DNA from: Paenibacillus oleatilyticus | Lineage (GTDB): Bacteria > Bacillota > Bacilli > Paenibacillales > NBRC-103111 | Length of the DNA stretch: 64,000 nucleotides | Direction of reading: 5' to 3' | Assembly: GCF_018998565.1 (NCBI RefSeq) | Contig: NZ_JAHNZO010000008.1 | Coordinates: 1-64,000, forward strand | Shown: one piece after another, positions 25,069-32,730 of the stretch | Numbering within the stretch: the first letter of the stretch is position 1 | Layout: each line of letters opens with the position of its first letter | Notes under the pieces: generated by a model | Database searches by the model: none | Told to the model about the DNA's origin: nothing | The model's input: the letters and a program-made list of their open reading frames with translations, nothing else | Program-made: the position numbers and the translations under genes

Positions 25069-25797
25069 ATGATCATCGTACGCAATCTAACCAAATCGTT
25101 CCCATCCGGGCAGCGCGTTCTGGACCGCATCAGCTTTCAGGCGGACGAGGGGGAGCTGGTGGCGCTGCTCGGCGCAAGCGGGAGCGGCAAAACGACCTTT
25201 TTCCGGTGCCTGATGCTGAAGGAAAAATGGAACGAGGGCCAGTATATTTACGACGGAAGGGATATTTCGGGCGCCGGAGCCTGGGAGAAGTTTCAATTGA
25301 ACAAACAGTGGGCCTATCTGGAGGAAAAGCCGAGCCTGAATCTGAAAAAAACGGCTTTGAAAAATGTGCTCGGCGCGCTGCTGTTCAAAAAATCGTGGTG
25401 GCGCTTTCTGACGAATACCGTTTCGGAAGACGACCATATGGAAGCGATGGATTACCTTGATAAAGTGGGACTGCTCGACAAAGCGCACGAGCCGGTGGAG
25501 AAGCTGAGCGGAGGGGAGAAGCAGCGCGTCGCGATCTGCAAGGCGCTGATCAAGGGAGCCAAGGTCATATTTGCGGACGAGCCGGTATCCGGTTTGGACC
25601 CGGAGGCGGCCAGCCTCGTCATGCAGGATTTCAAGTCCATCTGCCAGAAGCATAAGCTTCTCGTGTTTTGCAGTCTGCATCAGGTGGAGCTCGCCGAAAA
25701 ATTCGGCTCGCGCATCTGGGGGCTGTCGGACGGGAAGCTCGTGGTCGATATTGCGGGCCGGCGGTTGACGCAGCGGGAGAAGGAACTTATTTTTTAA
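25069..25797 (+). CDS. Orphan PhnC-like ABC ATPase
   Basis: A 242-residue ATPase with Walker A GASGSGKTT, signature LSGGEKQRVAICKAL, Walker B VIFADEPVSGLD and switch His in CSLHQVELA. The segment LKNVLGALLFKKSWWRFLTNTVSEDD, before the signature, is the region that marks phosphonate ATPases (PhnC). No permease or binding protein gene adjoins it, so it may energise a transporter coded elsewhere, or have become independent. A bidirectional terminator follows. Confidence 0.8.
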   Translation: MIIVRNLTKSFPSGQRVLDRISFQADEGELVALLGASGSGKTTFFRCLMLKEKWNEGQYIYDGRDISGAGAWEKFQLNKQWAYLEEKPSLNLKKTALKNVLGALLFKKSWWRFLTNTVSEDDHMEAMDYLDKVGLLDKAHEPVEKLSGGEKQRVAICKALIKGAKVIFADEPVSGLDPEAASLVMQDFKSICQKHKLLVFCSLHQVELAEKFGSRIWGLSDGKLVVDIAGRRLTQREKELIF

Positions 25798-25819
25798 TTG
25801 AAGTATTACATACGCGCAA

Positions 25820-25865
25820 TAAAAAGGTCGGCCCAGAACATCGATGTCCAGGTCGACCTTTCTTT
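25820..25865. terminator. Bidirectional terminator
   Basis: AAAAAGGTCG pairs with CGACCTTT, with an inner GGCC/GGTC-type and ATCGAT loop. The right arm touches the ypdA stop codon. Confidence 0.85.
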
Positions 25866-26850
25866 AGTTAACCGCAGGATCGCAAGCCGCGATTCGCTTT
25901 GCAATCAATCCGCCGTGCAAACGGCCGGTCTCGATAAACACTTCGTTGGCGTTCGCGCCCGAAGCGATGACACCGGCGACGAACAGCCCGGGAACGGTCG
26001 TTTCCATCGTGGCCGGATCGTACTGGGGAATCCCGTCCGACTCCGACACGACGGCCCCTGCTCCCGCCAACAGACCGCGGTCCGGACGGAAGCCGGTCAG
26101 CGCCAGAACGAAGTCGTTATCGAATTCCTCTTCGCGTCCTTCGCGAGATACGGTAACGGATGTTTCCGTGATGCGGACGACCCGGGATTGAAACAGCATC
26201 CGAATGCGGCCTTTATTGACCATGCTTTCGAAGATCGGCTTAACCCACGGCTTAATGACCGGCGAATAAGTTTCGCCCCGATAAACGACGGTCACCTCGG
26301 CGCCTGCCCGCAGCAGCTCCATCGCGGCGTCGATCGCGGAGTTGCTTCCGCCGATAATCGCGACTTTTGTGCCGGTATACGGATGAGCTTCGCGGAAGTA
26401 GTGCGTCACCTTGCTTAATTGCTCTCCTGGGATGCCGAGCATATTCGGCTGCGAGAAATAGCCGGTGGCGACAATGACATGACGTGCCGCTATCGTTGTA
26501 GCTGCGCCGAATCGATTCTGGACCGTCAGCTCGAAGGTTCCCCCCGGCTGTACCGCGAGATGGGTTGCCGTATGGTAGGGACGAATGCGCACGCCGCTGC
26601 GTGCCGCCACATTCCGGTAATAATTCAACGCTTCCAGCCGATAAGGCTTATCGTTAGGCGTCGAGAACGGGTAACCGCCGATCTCAAGCAGCTCCGGCGT
26701 GCTGAAAAACTGCATGTACGTCGGATACAAGTATATCGAATGCACCACGCACTCTTTTTCGATAATGAGAGGATCGATGCCGATCTTCTGGAGCTCCAGG
26801 GCCGCGGACAAGCCGCAAGGGCCGGCCCCGATAATGACGACTTCTTCCAT
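25864..26850 (-). CDS. ypdA: YpdA family putative bacillithiol disulfide reductase
   Basis: A 328-residue FAD/NADPH flavoprotein with two Rossmann loops: VVIIGAGPCGLSAALEL at the N-terminus for FAD and VAIIGGSNSAIDAAMEL near 165 for NADPH. It has the thioredoxin reductase fold but no CxxC, and motifs such as YLYPTYMQFFSTPELLEIGGYPF and VYRGETYSPVIKPWVKP are the marks of YpdA/Bdr. These enzymes reduce bacillithiol disulfide, the low-molecular-weight thiol of Bacillota. The ATG at 26850 has only a weak site upstream. The DAO-type gene on the same strand lies 98 bases upstream. Confidence 0.87.
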   Translation of the reverse strand: MEEVVIIGAGPCGLSAALELQKIGIDPLIIEKECVVHSIYLYPTYMQFFSTPELLEIGGYPFSTPNDKPYRLEALNYYRNVAARSGVRIRPYHTATHLAVQPGGTFELTVQNRFGAATTIAARHVIVATGYFSQPNMLGIPGEQLSKVTHYFREAHPYTGTKVAIIGGSNSAIDAAMELLRAGAEVTVVYRGETYSPVIKPWVKPIFESMVNKGRIRMLFQSRVVRITETSVTVSREGREEEFDNDFVLALTGFRPDRGLLAGAGAVVSESDGIPQYDPATMETTVPGLFVAGVIASGANANEVFIETGRLHGGLIAKRIAACDPAVN

Positions 26851-26948
26851 TGGAATGCTTCACCCGCTTTTTCGAAGGTATGGATAGAGAATTCTGTTAA
26901 TCCTCTACCCATAGTACCTTATCGGGACGGCGGATGCCAACGCTTTGT

Positions 26949-28181
26949 TTATACGGGAGCACTTTGGCTGTGCACCGGACGATCTATGCGGACGAGACCC
27001 GCGTCAGGGTGGCGGCCTTCGGTAATCAGGCCGGCTATCATTTGCGCTGCAATCATACTGTAGACGGTACCGTTCCCTCCGTATACCATCGCGAAGTAGC
27101 AATGGGGAAATTGTTCCATGGCGCCGATCATCGGCAATCCGTCGCGGGTTCGCCCATAGGCGGCGGACCAGGCGTATTCCGCCCGCAAGCTGCCGGCTTC
27201 CTGAAAGAGCTCCTGCACGGCCTGAAGCAGTTGATCGCGCTTCGAGCTCAAATGCCGCTTCCGTTCCTCCGGGGCGTTCGTGTTCTCATCTTTGCCGCCG
27301 ATAACAATACGATTGTCCGCGGTCGTACGGATGTAGACGTAAGGGCGGGCACTTTCCCAGATGAGACAGCGGTTCGGCCATCCGGGGAAGACGTCCAGCG
27401 GCTGCGTGGCGATGACATACGAACTGGTGAATACGGTGTTGGGATGCCGTATGATTTCCATGGTTTCGAAGCCGGTGGCAAAAACGGCATTGCGTGCTTT
27501 AATCCGGCGGTTATCGTTCGTATAGAACACGATGTGGTCCTTTCCGGTCTGATGCTGCAGCACTTCCGTCTCTTGAAATACGCGCATTCCTTGCCGGTGG
27601 GCAGTGCGGATTAAAGCGTTTGCGTATTTATAGGGGTTTAGCTCGGCGTCAGACTGGGACAGGATGGCGCCCGGCTTGCGAAAGGAGTACCGTGCTGCGA
27701 TCGTTTCGTCTTCCAGATACTGTACCGGAAATCCGTGTTTTGCCAGCGTTTCGTATTCCTGCCTAAGCTTCGGCACATCGTCTGCGCTCGAAGCGTAACA
27801 TAAGCTGTCGCGGCGGATAAAATCCGGGGAAAAATCAAGCTGCCGTGTGACAAGTCCGATCTGCTGCACGGCCTGCTCGCACAGCTTATAGAAGCGGACG
27901 GCCTTCTCTTCGCCGAACGAATGAATCATGGAAAGCAGCGGCGTATCGTTCATCCACTGCAGGAGACCGGTACTGGCCGATACGGTGCCCGAAGCGATCC
28001 TTCGTTTGTCGACGACGACCGTATCTACGCCCCGGTTGAACAGCGTATACGAAATAATCGCCCCGGTTTCGCCTCCGCCGATGACGATACAGTCGCATTC
28101 GATATCATCTTCCAGCCTCGGATAGGCGGGCGGATCCGGCATTGTGTCCGGCCACAGCAGCTTGCCTGTTGTCAGATTCAT
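26949..28181 (-). CDS. DAO-type FAD-dependent oxidoreductase
   Basis: A 410-residue flavoprotein of the glycine/D-amino acid oxidase (DadA-like) family. CDCIVIGGGETGAIISYTLFNRGVDTVVVDKR is the FAD-binding N-terminus, RIKARNAVFATGFE the middle dinucleotide motif, and AYGRTRDGLPMIGAMEQFPHCYFAMVYGGNGTVYSMIAAQMI the C-terminal FAD loop. It would oxidise an amine or amino acid; the substrate is not predictable. It is divergent from fucU and on the same strand as ypdA, possibly one transcript. Confidence 0.82.
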   Translation of the reverse strand: MNLTTGKLLWPDTMPDPPAYPRLEDDIECDCIVIGGGETGAIISYTLFNRGVDTVVVDKRRIASGTVSASTGLLQWMNDTPLLSMIHSFGEEKAVRFYKLCEQAVQQIGLVTRQLDFSPDFIRRDSLCYASSADDVPKLRQEYETLAKHGFPVQYLEDETIAARYSFRKPGAILSQSDAELNPYKYANALIRTAHRQGMRVFQETEVLQHQTGKDHIVFYTNDNRRIKARNAVFATGFETMEIIRHPNTVFTSSYVIATQPLDVFPGWPNRCLIWESARPYVYIRTTADNRIVIGGKDENTNAPEERKRHLSSKRDQLLQAVQELFQEAGSLRAEYAWSAAYGRTRDGLPMIGAMEQFPHCYFAMVYGGNGTVYSMIAAQMIAGLITEGRHPDAGLVRIDRPVHSQSAPV

Positions 28182-28270
28182 AGGGACGACTCCTTCGTCT
28201 TAAGCGATCGAATGGAATTAGTATGGGAAACGGTGCTATTTTTTAATCGACCGTTTTGCCACTGTAACCG

Positions 28271-28300
28271 TTGACAAAAACTGGCCTGCTGCCCTAGGAT
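28271..28300 (+). promoter_or_regulatory. Promoter of the fucU gene
   Basis: TTGACA (28271-28276), 18-base spacer, TAGGAT (28295-28300). Confidence 0.5.
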
Positions 28301-28354
28301 TAGCTTGAACGCCGCGATACGGCGGCGCGAGACTAGCCCCTTGGAGGTACGGAC

Positions 28355-28786
28355 ATGTTAAAAGGCATTCCTTCGATTCTTTCTCCCGAATTGTTCAAAA
28401 TTATGATGGAAATGGGACACGGCGACGAATTGGTACTGGCCGATGCCAATTTTCCGGCGGCGAGCCATGCGCAGCGTCTGGTGCGCTGTGACGGACATGG
28501 CGTACCCGAACTGCTCGATGCGATATTGACCTTTTTTCCATTGGATTCGTATGCGGAGCATGCGGTCGCTTTGATGGCCGTCGTTCCCGGTGATCCGGTG
28601 AAGCCGGTCATCTGGGACGAATACCGCGCGATTGTCAAGAAGCACGCGCCCGAGGCCACCGAGCCGGCATTTGTGGAGCGGTTTGCGTTCTATGAGCGCG
28701 CCAAACAAGCGTATGCCGTCGTTGCGACGGGCGAAGGGGCATTGTATGCGAACATCGTGCTTAAAAAAGGCGTCGTGAAGCCTTGA
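28355..28786 (+). CDS. fucU: RbsD/FucU family sugar mutarotase
   Basis: A 143-residue protein with the FucU signatures MLKGIPSILSPELFKIMMEMGHGDELVLADANFPA at the start (active-site His and Asp in GHGDELVLADANF) and FVERFAFYERAKQAYAVVATGE near the end. The family interconverts alpha and beta anomers of fucose or ribose. GGAGGT precedes the ATG. There is no fucose operon here, so a broader sugar mutarotase role is possible. Confidence 0.88.
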   Translation: MLKGIPSILSPELFKIMMEMGHGDELVLADANFPAASHAQRLVRCDGHGVPELLDAILTFFPLDSYAEHAVALMAVVPGDPVKPVIWDEYRAIVKKHAPEATEPAFVERFAFYERAKQAYAVVATGEGALYANIVLKKGVVKP

Positions 28787-28790
28787 GGTC

Positions 28791-28847
28791 AATCATAATC
28801 CGTCCCTGAATCTCATAGATTAAGACTACGAATCTATGACTATGATT
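28791..28847. repeat. Nested inverted repeats after fucU
   Basis: TCATAGATT (28813-28821) and AATCTATGA (28831-28839) form a perfect 9-bp stem, framed by AATCATA (28791-28797) and TATGATT (28841-28847). There is no T run. It could be a processed 3-prime end of fucU or an operator for the next gene, which begins 24 bases later. Confidence 0.55.
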
Positions 28848-28870
28848 TCCGATGAAATGGGGATGCGCCG

Positions 28871-29680
28871 ATGATAGCCGTGCTGAGAAACCGTCTGGCC
28901 CGCGGAAACGAACGTCAGCTCCAGCTTTTGCTTGCGGGATTTTTGCTGGGCAATTTAATTGCCGTCATTTTGTCCGCCTATTGGACAACCCCTCGGGAAA
29001 AGCCGGGTCCCGTTCATTATACATACGCCACGTATGCGGCGGCGAACGGAGTGAAGCTGCATGCGATGCGGACGGCTCCCGACAATATCGAGCTGAAGCA
29101 CATCGTGACCAACGTGACTGCGACGGCCGATTACGGGATTAACGGAGGCTTTTTTTGGAACGGCGACCTGCTCAGCATTGCCGTTGTCAACGGCAAGCCG
29201 CTGAAGGGCGAACCCCACGATTACGGCTCCGGCTGGTACAACATCGATTATCCGAAAGGGACGCTCGTCTGGGACGAAGTGACGCGGTCGTTCTCCGTGC
29301 AGGTGGCGATAGAGGCCGAGGAGCTGAAAATGACCGACCCGAACCGCTACTGGGCGCAAGGTGGGGTCAGCATGTCGCTTGGGGCGGAGGATCGCTGGAT
29401 CGAGCAGGCGAAAAAGGAGGACATGCCGGCGTTTGACGAGCCGAGACTGCGCTCGGGAGCCGTGTTCGACCGGCAGCAGAACCTATGGCTGCTCGTCTCG
29501 GACAAGCCGTGCACCGTCGAACAATTCCGCCAAGCGGTGCTTGAGACGGTTGCGCCGGGATTGTTAGTCGACGGCATTTTTCTGGACGGCGACGGCTCCT
29601 CGCAGATGCAGAACGGACAAGTCCGTCTTAAGGGAGACTCCCGGGAGGTTTATCAGATGTTAGCGCTTAAGTCGAAGTAA
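28871..29680 (+). CDS. Phosphodiester glycosidase family protein (NAGPA/DUF2233)
   Basis: A 269-residue protein with one N-terminal membrane anchor (LQLLLAGFLLGNLIAVILSAYW, residues 18-39) and an external NAGPA-like domain. GINGGFFW is the conserved strand with the active-site Asn, ISMSL-like GGVSMSLG and the late Asp motif IFLDGDGSSQM are the family marks. Relatives remove N-acetylglucosamine from phosphodiester-linked glycans; in Bacillota they act on cell-wall or exopolysaccharide material. The exact substrate is unknown. Confidence 0.82.
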   Translation: MIAVLRNRLARGNERQLQLLLAGFLLGNLIAVILSAYWTTPREKPGPVHYTYATYAAANGVKLHAMRTAPDNIELKHIVTNVTATADYGINGGFFWNGDLLSIAVVNGKPLKGEPHDYGSGWYNIDYPKGTLVWDEVTRSFSVQVAIEAEELKMTDPNRYWAQGGVSMSLGAEDRWIEQAKKEDMPAFDEPRLRSGAVFDRQQNLWLLVSDKPCTVEQFRQAVLETVAPGLLVDGIFLDGDGSSQMQNGQVRLKGDSREVYQMLALKSK

Positions 29681-29714
29681 ACGCGACCGTGGGAATGAGT
29701 TCCAAATAACGAGA

Positions 29715-29754
29715 TAAAAAGCCGACCCTTAAAAAACAAGGAGTCGGCTTTTTA
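29715..29754. terminator. Bidirectional terminator
   Basis: AAAAAGCCGAC pairs with GTCGGCTTTTT, with inner CCTT/AAGG, between convergent genes. Confidence 0.92.
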
Positions 29755-29764
29755 CACTTATGGA

Positions 29765-30205
29765 TTACGGATTTGTTTGAACATAACCTTTTGTCTTTTT
29801 GTCGCCCCGGTTCGAAATGTGGATATAGTGCTTTTTATCGGGGTCAACATTAAATACTTTCGACAGCTTCTTGTCCGTTTTATCTCCAGTTACAACGATG
29901 CTGCCTATCGATGTTTCCTTGGACCCGTTGACTTCGAATACTGTATATTTCACCTCAGTATCTCCCGAGCTGGATTGGGAAACCGTTAGAGTCAATTCGT
30001 CTCCGTTCGGCCAAAAATTGCTTGTTCGGTCATACTTGCTTGACGAACCTGTTCCAAGTTCAAAATGATACTGATAAGAGAATGTGCCAACATCGCCGGC
30101 TTGTACTTTTTGAGGAGCATTGTACGTTTCTTGTGCGAAAGCGCTGACTGGAGCGGCGGACACCAACATTGCTAAGGCTGAAACCATCATCAAAGACTTT
30201 TTCAT
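29765..30205 (-). CDS. Secreted protein of unknown function
   Basis: A 146-residue precursor. MKKSLMMVSALAMLVSAAPVSAFA is a classic Sec signal peptide with a likely cut after AFA. The mature domain of about 120 residues looks all-beta (GTFSYQYHFELG, ELTLTVSQSS, EVKYTVFEVNG, KKHYIHISNRG) like a small Ig-like or pre-peptidase beta domain. It lacks Cys. GAAGGAG precedes the ATG. I do not recognise a named family. Confidence 0.7.
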   Translation of the reverse strand: MKKSLMMVSALAMLVSAAPVSAFAQETYNAPQKVQAGDVGTFSYQYHFELGTGSSSKYDRTSNFWPNGDELTLTVSQSSSGDTEVKYTVFEVNGSKETSIGSIVVTGDKTDKKLSKVFNVDPDKKHYIHISNRGDKKTKGYVQTNP

Positions 30206-30436
30206 TAAAGGTTCTCTCCTTCATTTTATGTTTGGTTGAATCAGACGTCTGAACATTTGTGATTATATACCAATCGGGATCTTATGTTATTCGTTTGATT
30301 TATCTGGCTGAAAAGCTGCTTTTTCTTGCGCGGAATTTGTCGTTTTTACAAGAAAATGTAAACGAAATGTTAAGTGATCAATGCGTGCCGCGTCACTTCC
30401 TGATTTTAAATATATAAGGAAAATAGAGGCAAAAAA

Positions 30437-30464
30437 CGAAACTTTTATGCGTATGATGCGTATT
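30437..30464 (+). promoter_or_regulatory. Sigma-W-type promoter of nfeD-floT
   Basis: CGAAAC (30437-30442), 16-base spacer, CGTATT (30459-30464), an excellent match to the envelope-stress ECF sigma-W pattern (TGAAAC-N16-CGTA). In B. subtilis the homologous yuaF-yuaG unit is sigma-W-controlled. The rest of the 300-base gap 30206-30506 is A/T-rich without other clear features. Confidence 0.7.
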
Positions 30465-30506
30465 ACGAATGGAGTACATAACCCTAGACGGTTAGGAGGG
30501 AAGGAC

Positions 30507-31040
30507 ATGCTTGGAGTGTATTGGGGGCTGCTGATTACCGGCGTCCTATTCGCCTTGGTGACGGTGCTGCTCGGCGACTTGCTCAGCAACGCGCTGGACG
30601 GGATGTTCGATTTCATGTCCGGCGACGTGCTTCACTGGCTGCAGCCGATGGTGCTCTTCAGCGCGATTACGGTGCTCGGCGGGGCCGGGGTGCTGCTGAC
30701 GGGCTATACGTCTTTGGTCGCGGGGGCGGTCTTTGTCCTATCCCTGCTGGCCGCTGCCGCATCTGCCGTGCTGATTTATTTTGTCTACGTGAAGCCGATG
30801 GAGCGAACCGAAAATTCGGTCGCCTTCTCGATGCAGGACTTGGTCGGCCGCATCGGCGAGGTGACCGTGCCGATCCCCGCGCGGGGCAGCGGCGAGGTCG
30901 TGGTGCGGATCGGCGGCGGCGTGACGAATCAAATTGCGGAAAGCTTCGACGGAACGGAGATTGCGGCAGGTCTCAAGGTTGTGACGGTGGAAGTGAAGGA
31001 CGGCGCACTGCTTGTGTCTTGTCTGGACTCCAATCATTAA
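30507..31040 (+). CDS. NfeD-like membrane protein (YuaF-type)
   Basis: A 177-residue membrane protein. Three hydrophobic segments (near 6-24, 43-62 and 66-88) are followed by a soluble OB-fold domain (DLVGRIGEVTVPIPARGSGEVVVRIGGG, VVTVEVKDGALLVSCL) as in short NfeD proteins. These pair with flotillins in membrane microdomains. The ATG at 30507 is fixed by AGGAGGG nine bases upstream. It lies 25 bases before floT, with a sigma-W-like promoter ahead. Confidence 0.85.
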   Translation: MLGVYWGLLITGVLFALVTVLLGDLLSNALDGMFDFMSGDVLHWLQPMVLFSAITVLGGAGVLLTGYTSLVAGAVFVLSLLAAAASAVLIYFVYVKPMERTENSVAFSMQDLVGRIGEVTVPIPARGSGEVVVRIGGGVTNQIAESFDGTEIAAGLKVVTVEVKDGALLVSCLDSNH

Positions 31041-31064
31041 TTACTTATCGAAGGAGCGGTGCAG

Positions 31065-32600
31065 ATGGATGGAATAAGCGATGCCTTGTTGGTTCCTGTG
31101 ATTGTCGTTGCCGTTATCGTCGTGTTAGGCCTGGCGTTCTGGGCGCGGTACAAAACGGTCAGCCCGGACGAAGCGATGATCGTGACCGGTTCGTTTCTGG
31201 GCAGCAAAAATGTCTTGACGGACGACAGCGGACGTAAAATCAAAATCGTACGCGGCGGCGGTTCGTTCATTCTTCCCGTGTTCCAGCGGGCCGAGTTTTT
31301 GTCGCTCCTGTCGCATAAGCTCGATGTCTCAACTCCCGAAGTATATACGGAGCAAGGGGTGCCGGTGCTTGCCGACGGCGTGGCGATCATCAAGATCGGC
31401 GGGTCCGTCGAGGATGTCGCTACCGCGGCGGAGCAGTTTATGGGCAAGCCGACGGAAGCGCTTAAAGGAGAGGCACAGGAAGTGCTGGAAGGCCACCTTC
31501 GGGCCATTCTCGGCTCGATGACGGTGGAGGAGGTGTACCGTAACCGGGATCGCTTTGCGCAAGAGGTTCAAGGTGTGGCGGCCAAGGATTTGAAGAAAAT
31601 GGGCCTGCAAATCGTTTCCTTTACAATTAAGGACGTTCGCGACAAGCAGGGTTATCTGGAGGCGCTCGGGAAGCCGAGAATTGCCGCCGTGAAGCGGGAT
31701 GCGGAAATCGCCGAAGCGGAAGCGCTCCGCGATTCGCGGATTCAGAAGGCGCGCGCCGAGGAGGAAGGGCAGAAGGCCGAGCTGCTGCGGGACACGAACA
31801 TCGCCGAGGCTTCGAAGGAGAAGGAGCTGAAGGTAGCCGCCTTCAAGAAGGATCAGGATATGGCCCGCGCGGAAGCGGATCAGGCGTACCACATCCAGGA
31901 GGCGCGTTCGAAGCAAAGCGTCGTCGAGGAGCAAATGCGGGTGGAGCTCGTGCGGAAGGAGCGCGAAATTGACCTCGAAGCGAAGGAAATTCTTCGCCGC
32001 GAGAAGCAGTATGACGCCGAAGTGAAGAAGAAGGCGGACGCCGACCGGTATGCGGTCGTTCAGGCGGCGGAAGCGGAGAAGGCGAAGCAGATCACGCAAG
32101 CGGACGCCATGCAGTACCGCATCGAAGCGGAGGCGAAAGCGCAGGCGGAGCAGAAGCGGCTTGAAGGTCTGGCGATCGCGGATGCCGAGAGGGCCAAAGG
32201 GACGGCGGAGGCGGAGGTGATCCGGCTGCGCGGCTTGGCCGAAGCGGAAGCGAAGCAGAAGCTCGCGGAGGCGTTCGAGAAGTTCGGCGAGGCGGCTGTC
32301 CTCGACATCATCGTCAAAATGCTGCCGGAGCTGGCGGGCAAGGTGGCCGAGCCGATCAAATCGATCGACAAGCTTACGGTTGTCGATACCGGTCACGGCG
32401 AAGGCGCGGCGCGGGTTAGCAACTACGTGACGCAGCTGATGGCGACGGCCCCGGAGATGCTGAAGAGCGTCAGCGGGCTGGACGTGGAGAAGCTGGTGAA
32501 AGGCTTGACGAATCGCACAAGTCAGCAAAATTCCGCGCCGAATCAACCGGCTCTCGTTCCGGCCCCTGCCACCGATTCGGCTGCAAAGCCGGAAGCGTAA
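31065..32600 (+). CDS. floT: Flotillin FloT (YuaG)
   Basis: A 511-residue membrane-microdomain scaffold. An N-terminal hydrophobic hairpin (ALLVPVIVVAVIVVLGLAFWA) is followed by the SPFH/band-7 domain (VSPDEAMIVTGSFLGSK, DGVAIIKIGGS, ILGSMTVEEVYRNRDRFAQEVQ) and a long Glu/Ala/Lys coiled coil from about 190 to 400 (QAEIAEAEALRDSRIQKARAEEE-type repeats), then a helical end. Flotillins oligomerise and organise lipid rafts, signalling and protein secretion. GGAG lies eight bases before the ATG at 31065. With nfeD upstream the pair equals B. subtilis yuaF-yuaG. Confidence 0.93.
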   Translation: MDGISDALLVPVIVVAVIVVLGLAFWARYKTVSPDEAMIVTGSFLGSKNVLTDDSGRKIKIVRGGGSFILPVFQRAEFLSLLSHKLDVSTPEVYTEQGVPVLADGVAIIKIGGSVEDVATAAEQFMGKPTEALKGEAQEVLEGHLRAILGSMTVEEVYRNRDRFAQEVQGVAAKDLKKMGLQIVSFTIKDVRDKQGYLEALGKPRIAAVKRDAEIAEAEALRDSRIQKARAEEEGQKAELLRDTNIAEASKEKELKVAAFKKDQDMARAEADQAYHIQEARSKQSVVEEQMRVELVRKEREIDLEAKEILRREKQYDAEVKKKADADRYAVVQAAEAEKAKQITQADAMQYRIEAEAKAQAEQKRLEGLAIADAERAKGTAEAEVIRLRGLAEAEAKQKLAEAFEKFGEAAVLDIIVKMLPELAGKVAEPIKSIDKLTVVDTGHGEGAARVSNYVTQLMATAPEMLKSVSGLDVEKLVKGLTNRTSQQNSAPNQPALVPAPATDSAAKPEA

Positions 32601-32688
32601 GCGGGGTTAGGCGGGCAGTCCGATTTACGCGCGACCTGTTCTGGATTATAATGGAGAAAGCGGCACGTTTCACGTGTGCGCATCGAGG

Positions 32689-32716
32689 GCGGCCTCCCGG
32701 GCCGCTTTTCTTTTCT
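32689..32716 (+). terminator. Terminator after floT
   Basis: GCGGCC-TCCCG-GGCCGC followed by TTTTCTTTTC; only 15 bases separate it from the MATE start. Confidence 0.8.
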
Positions 32717-32730
32717 CCGGAGGGATTACC

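Noticed and set aside
31329..32546. A 405-codon minus-strand frame opposite floT
   Set aside because: Complement of the Ala/Glu/Lys coiled coil, which leaves few stops by composition.
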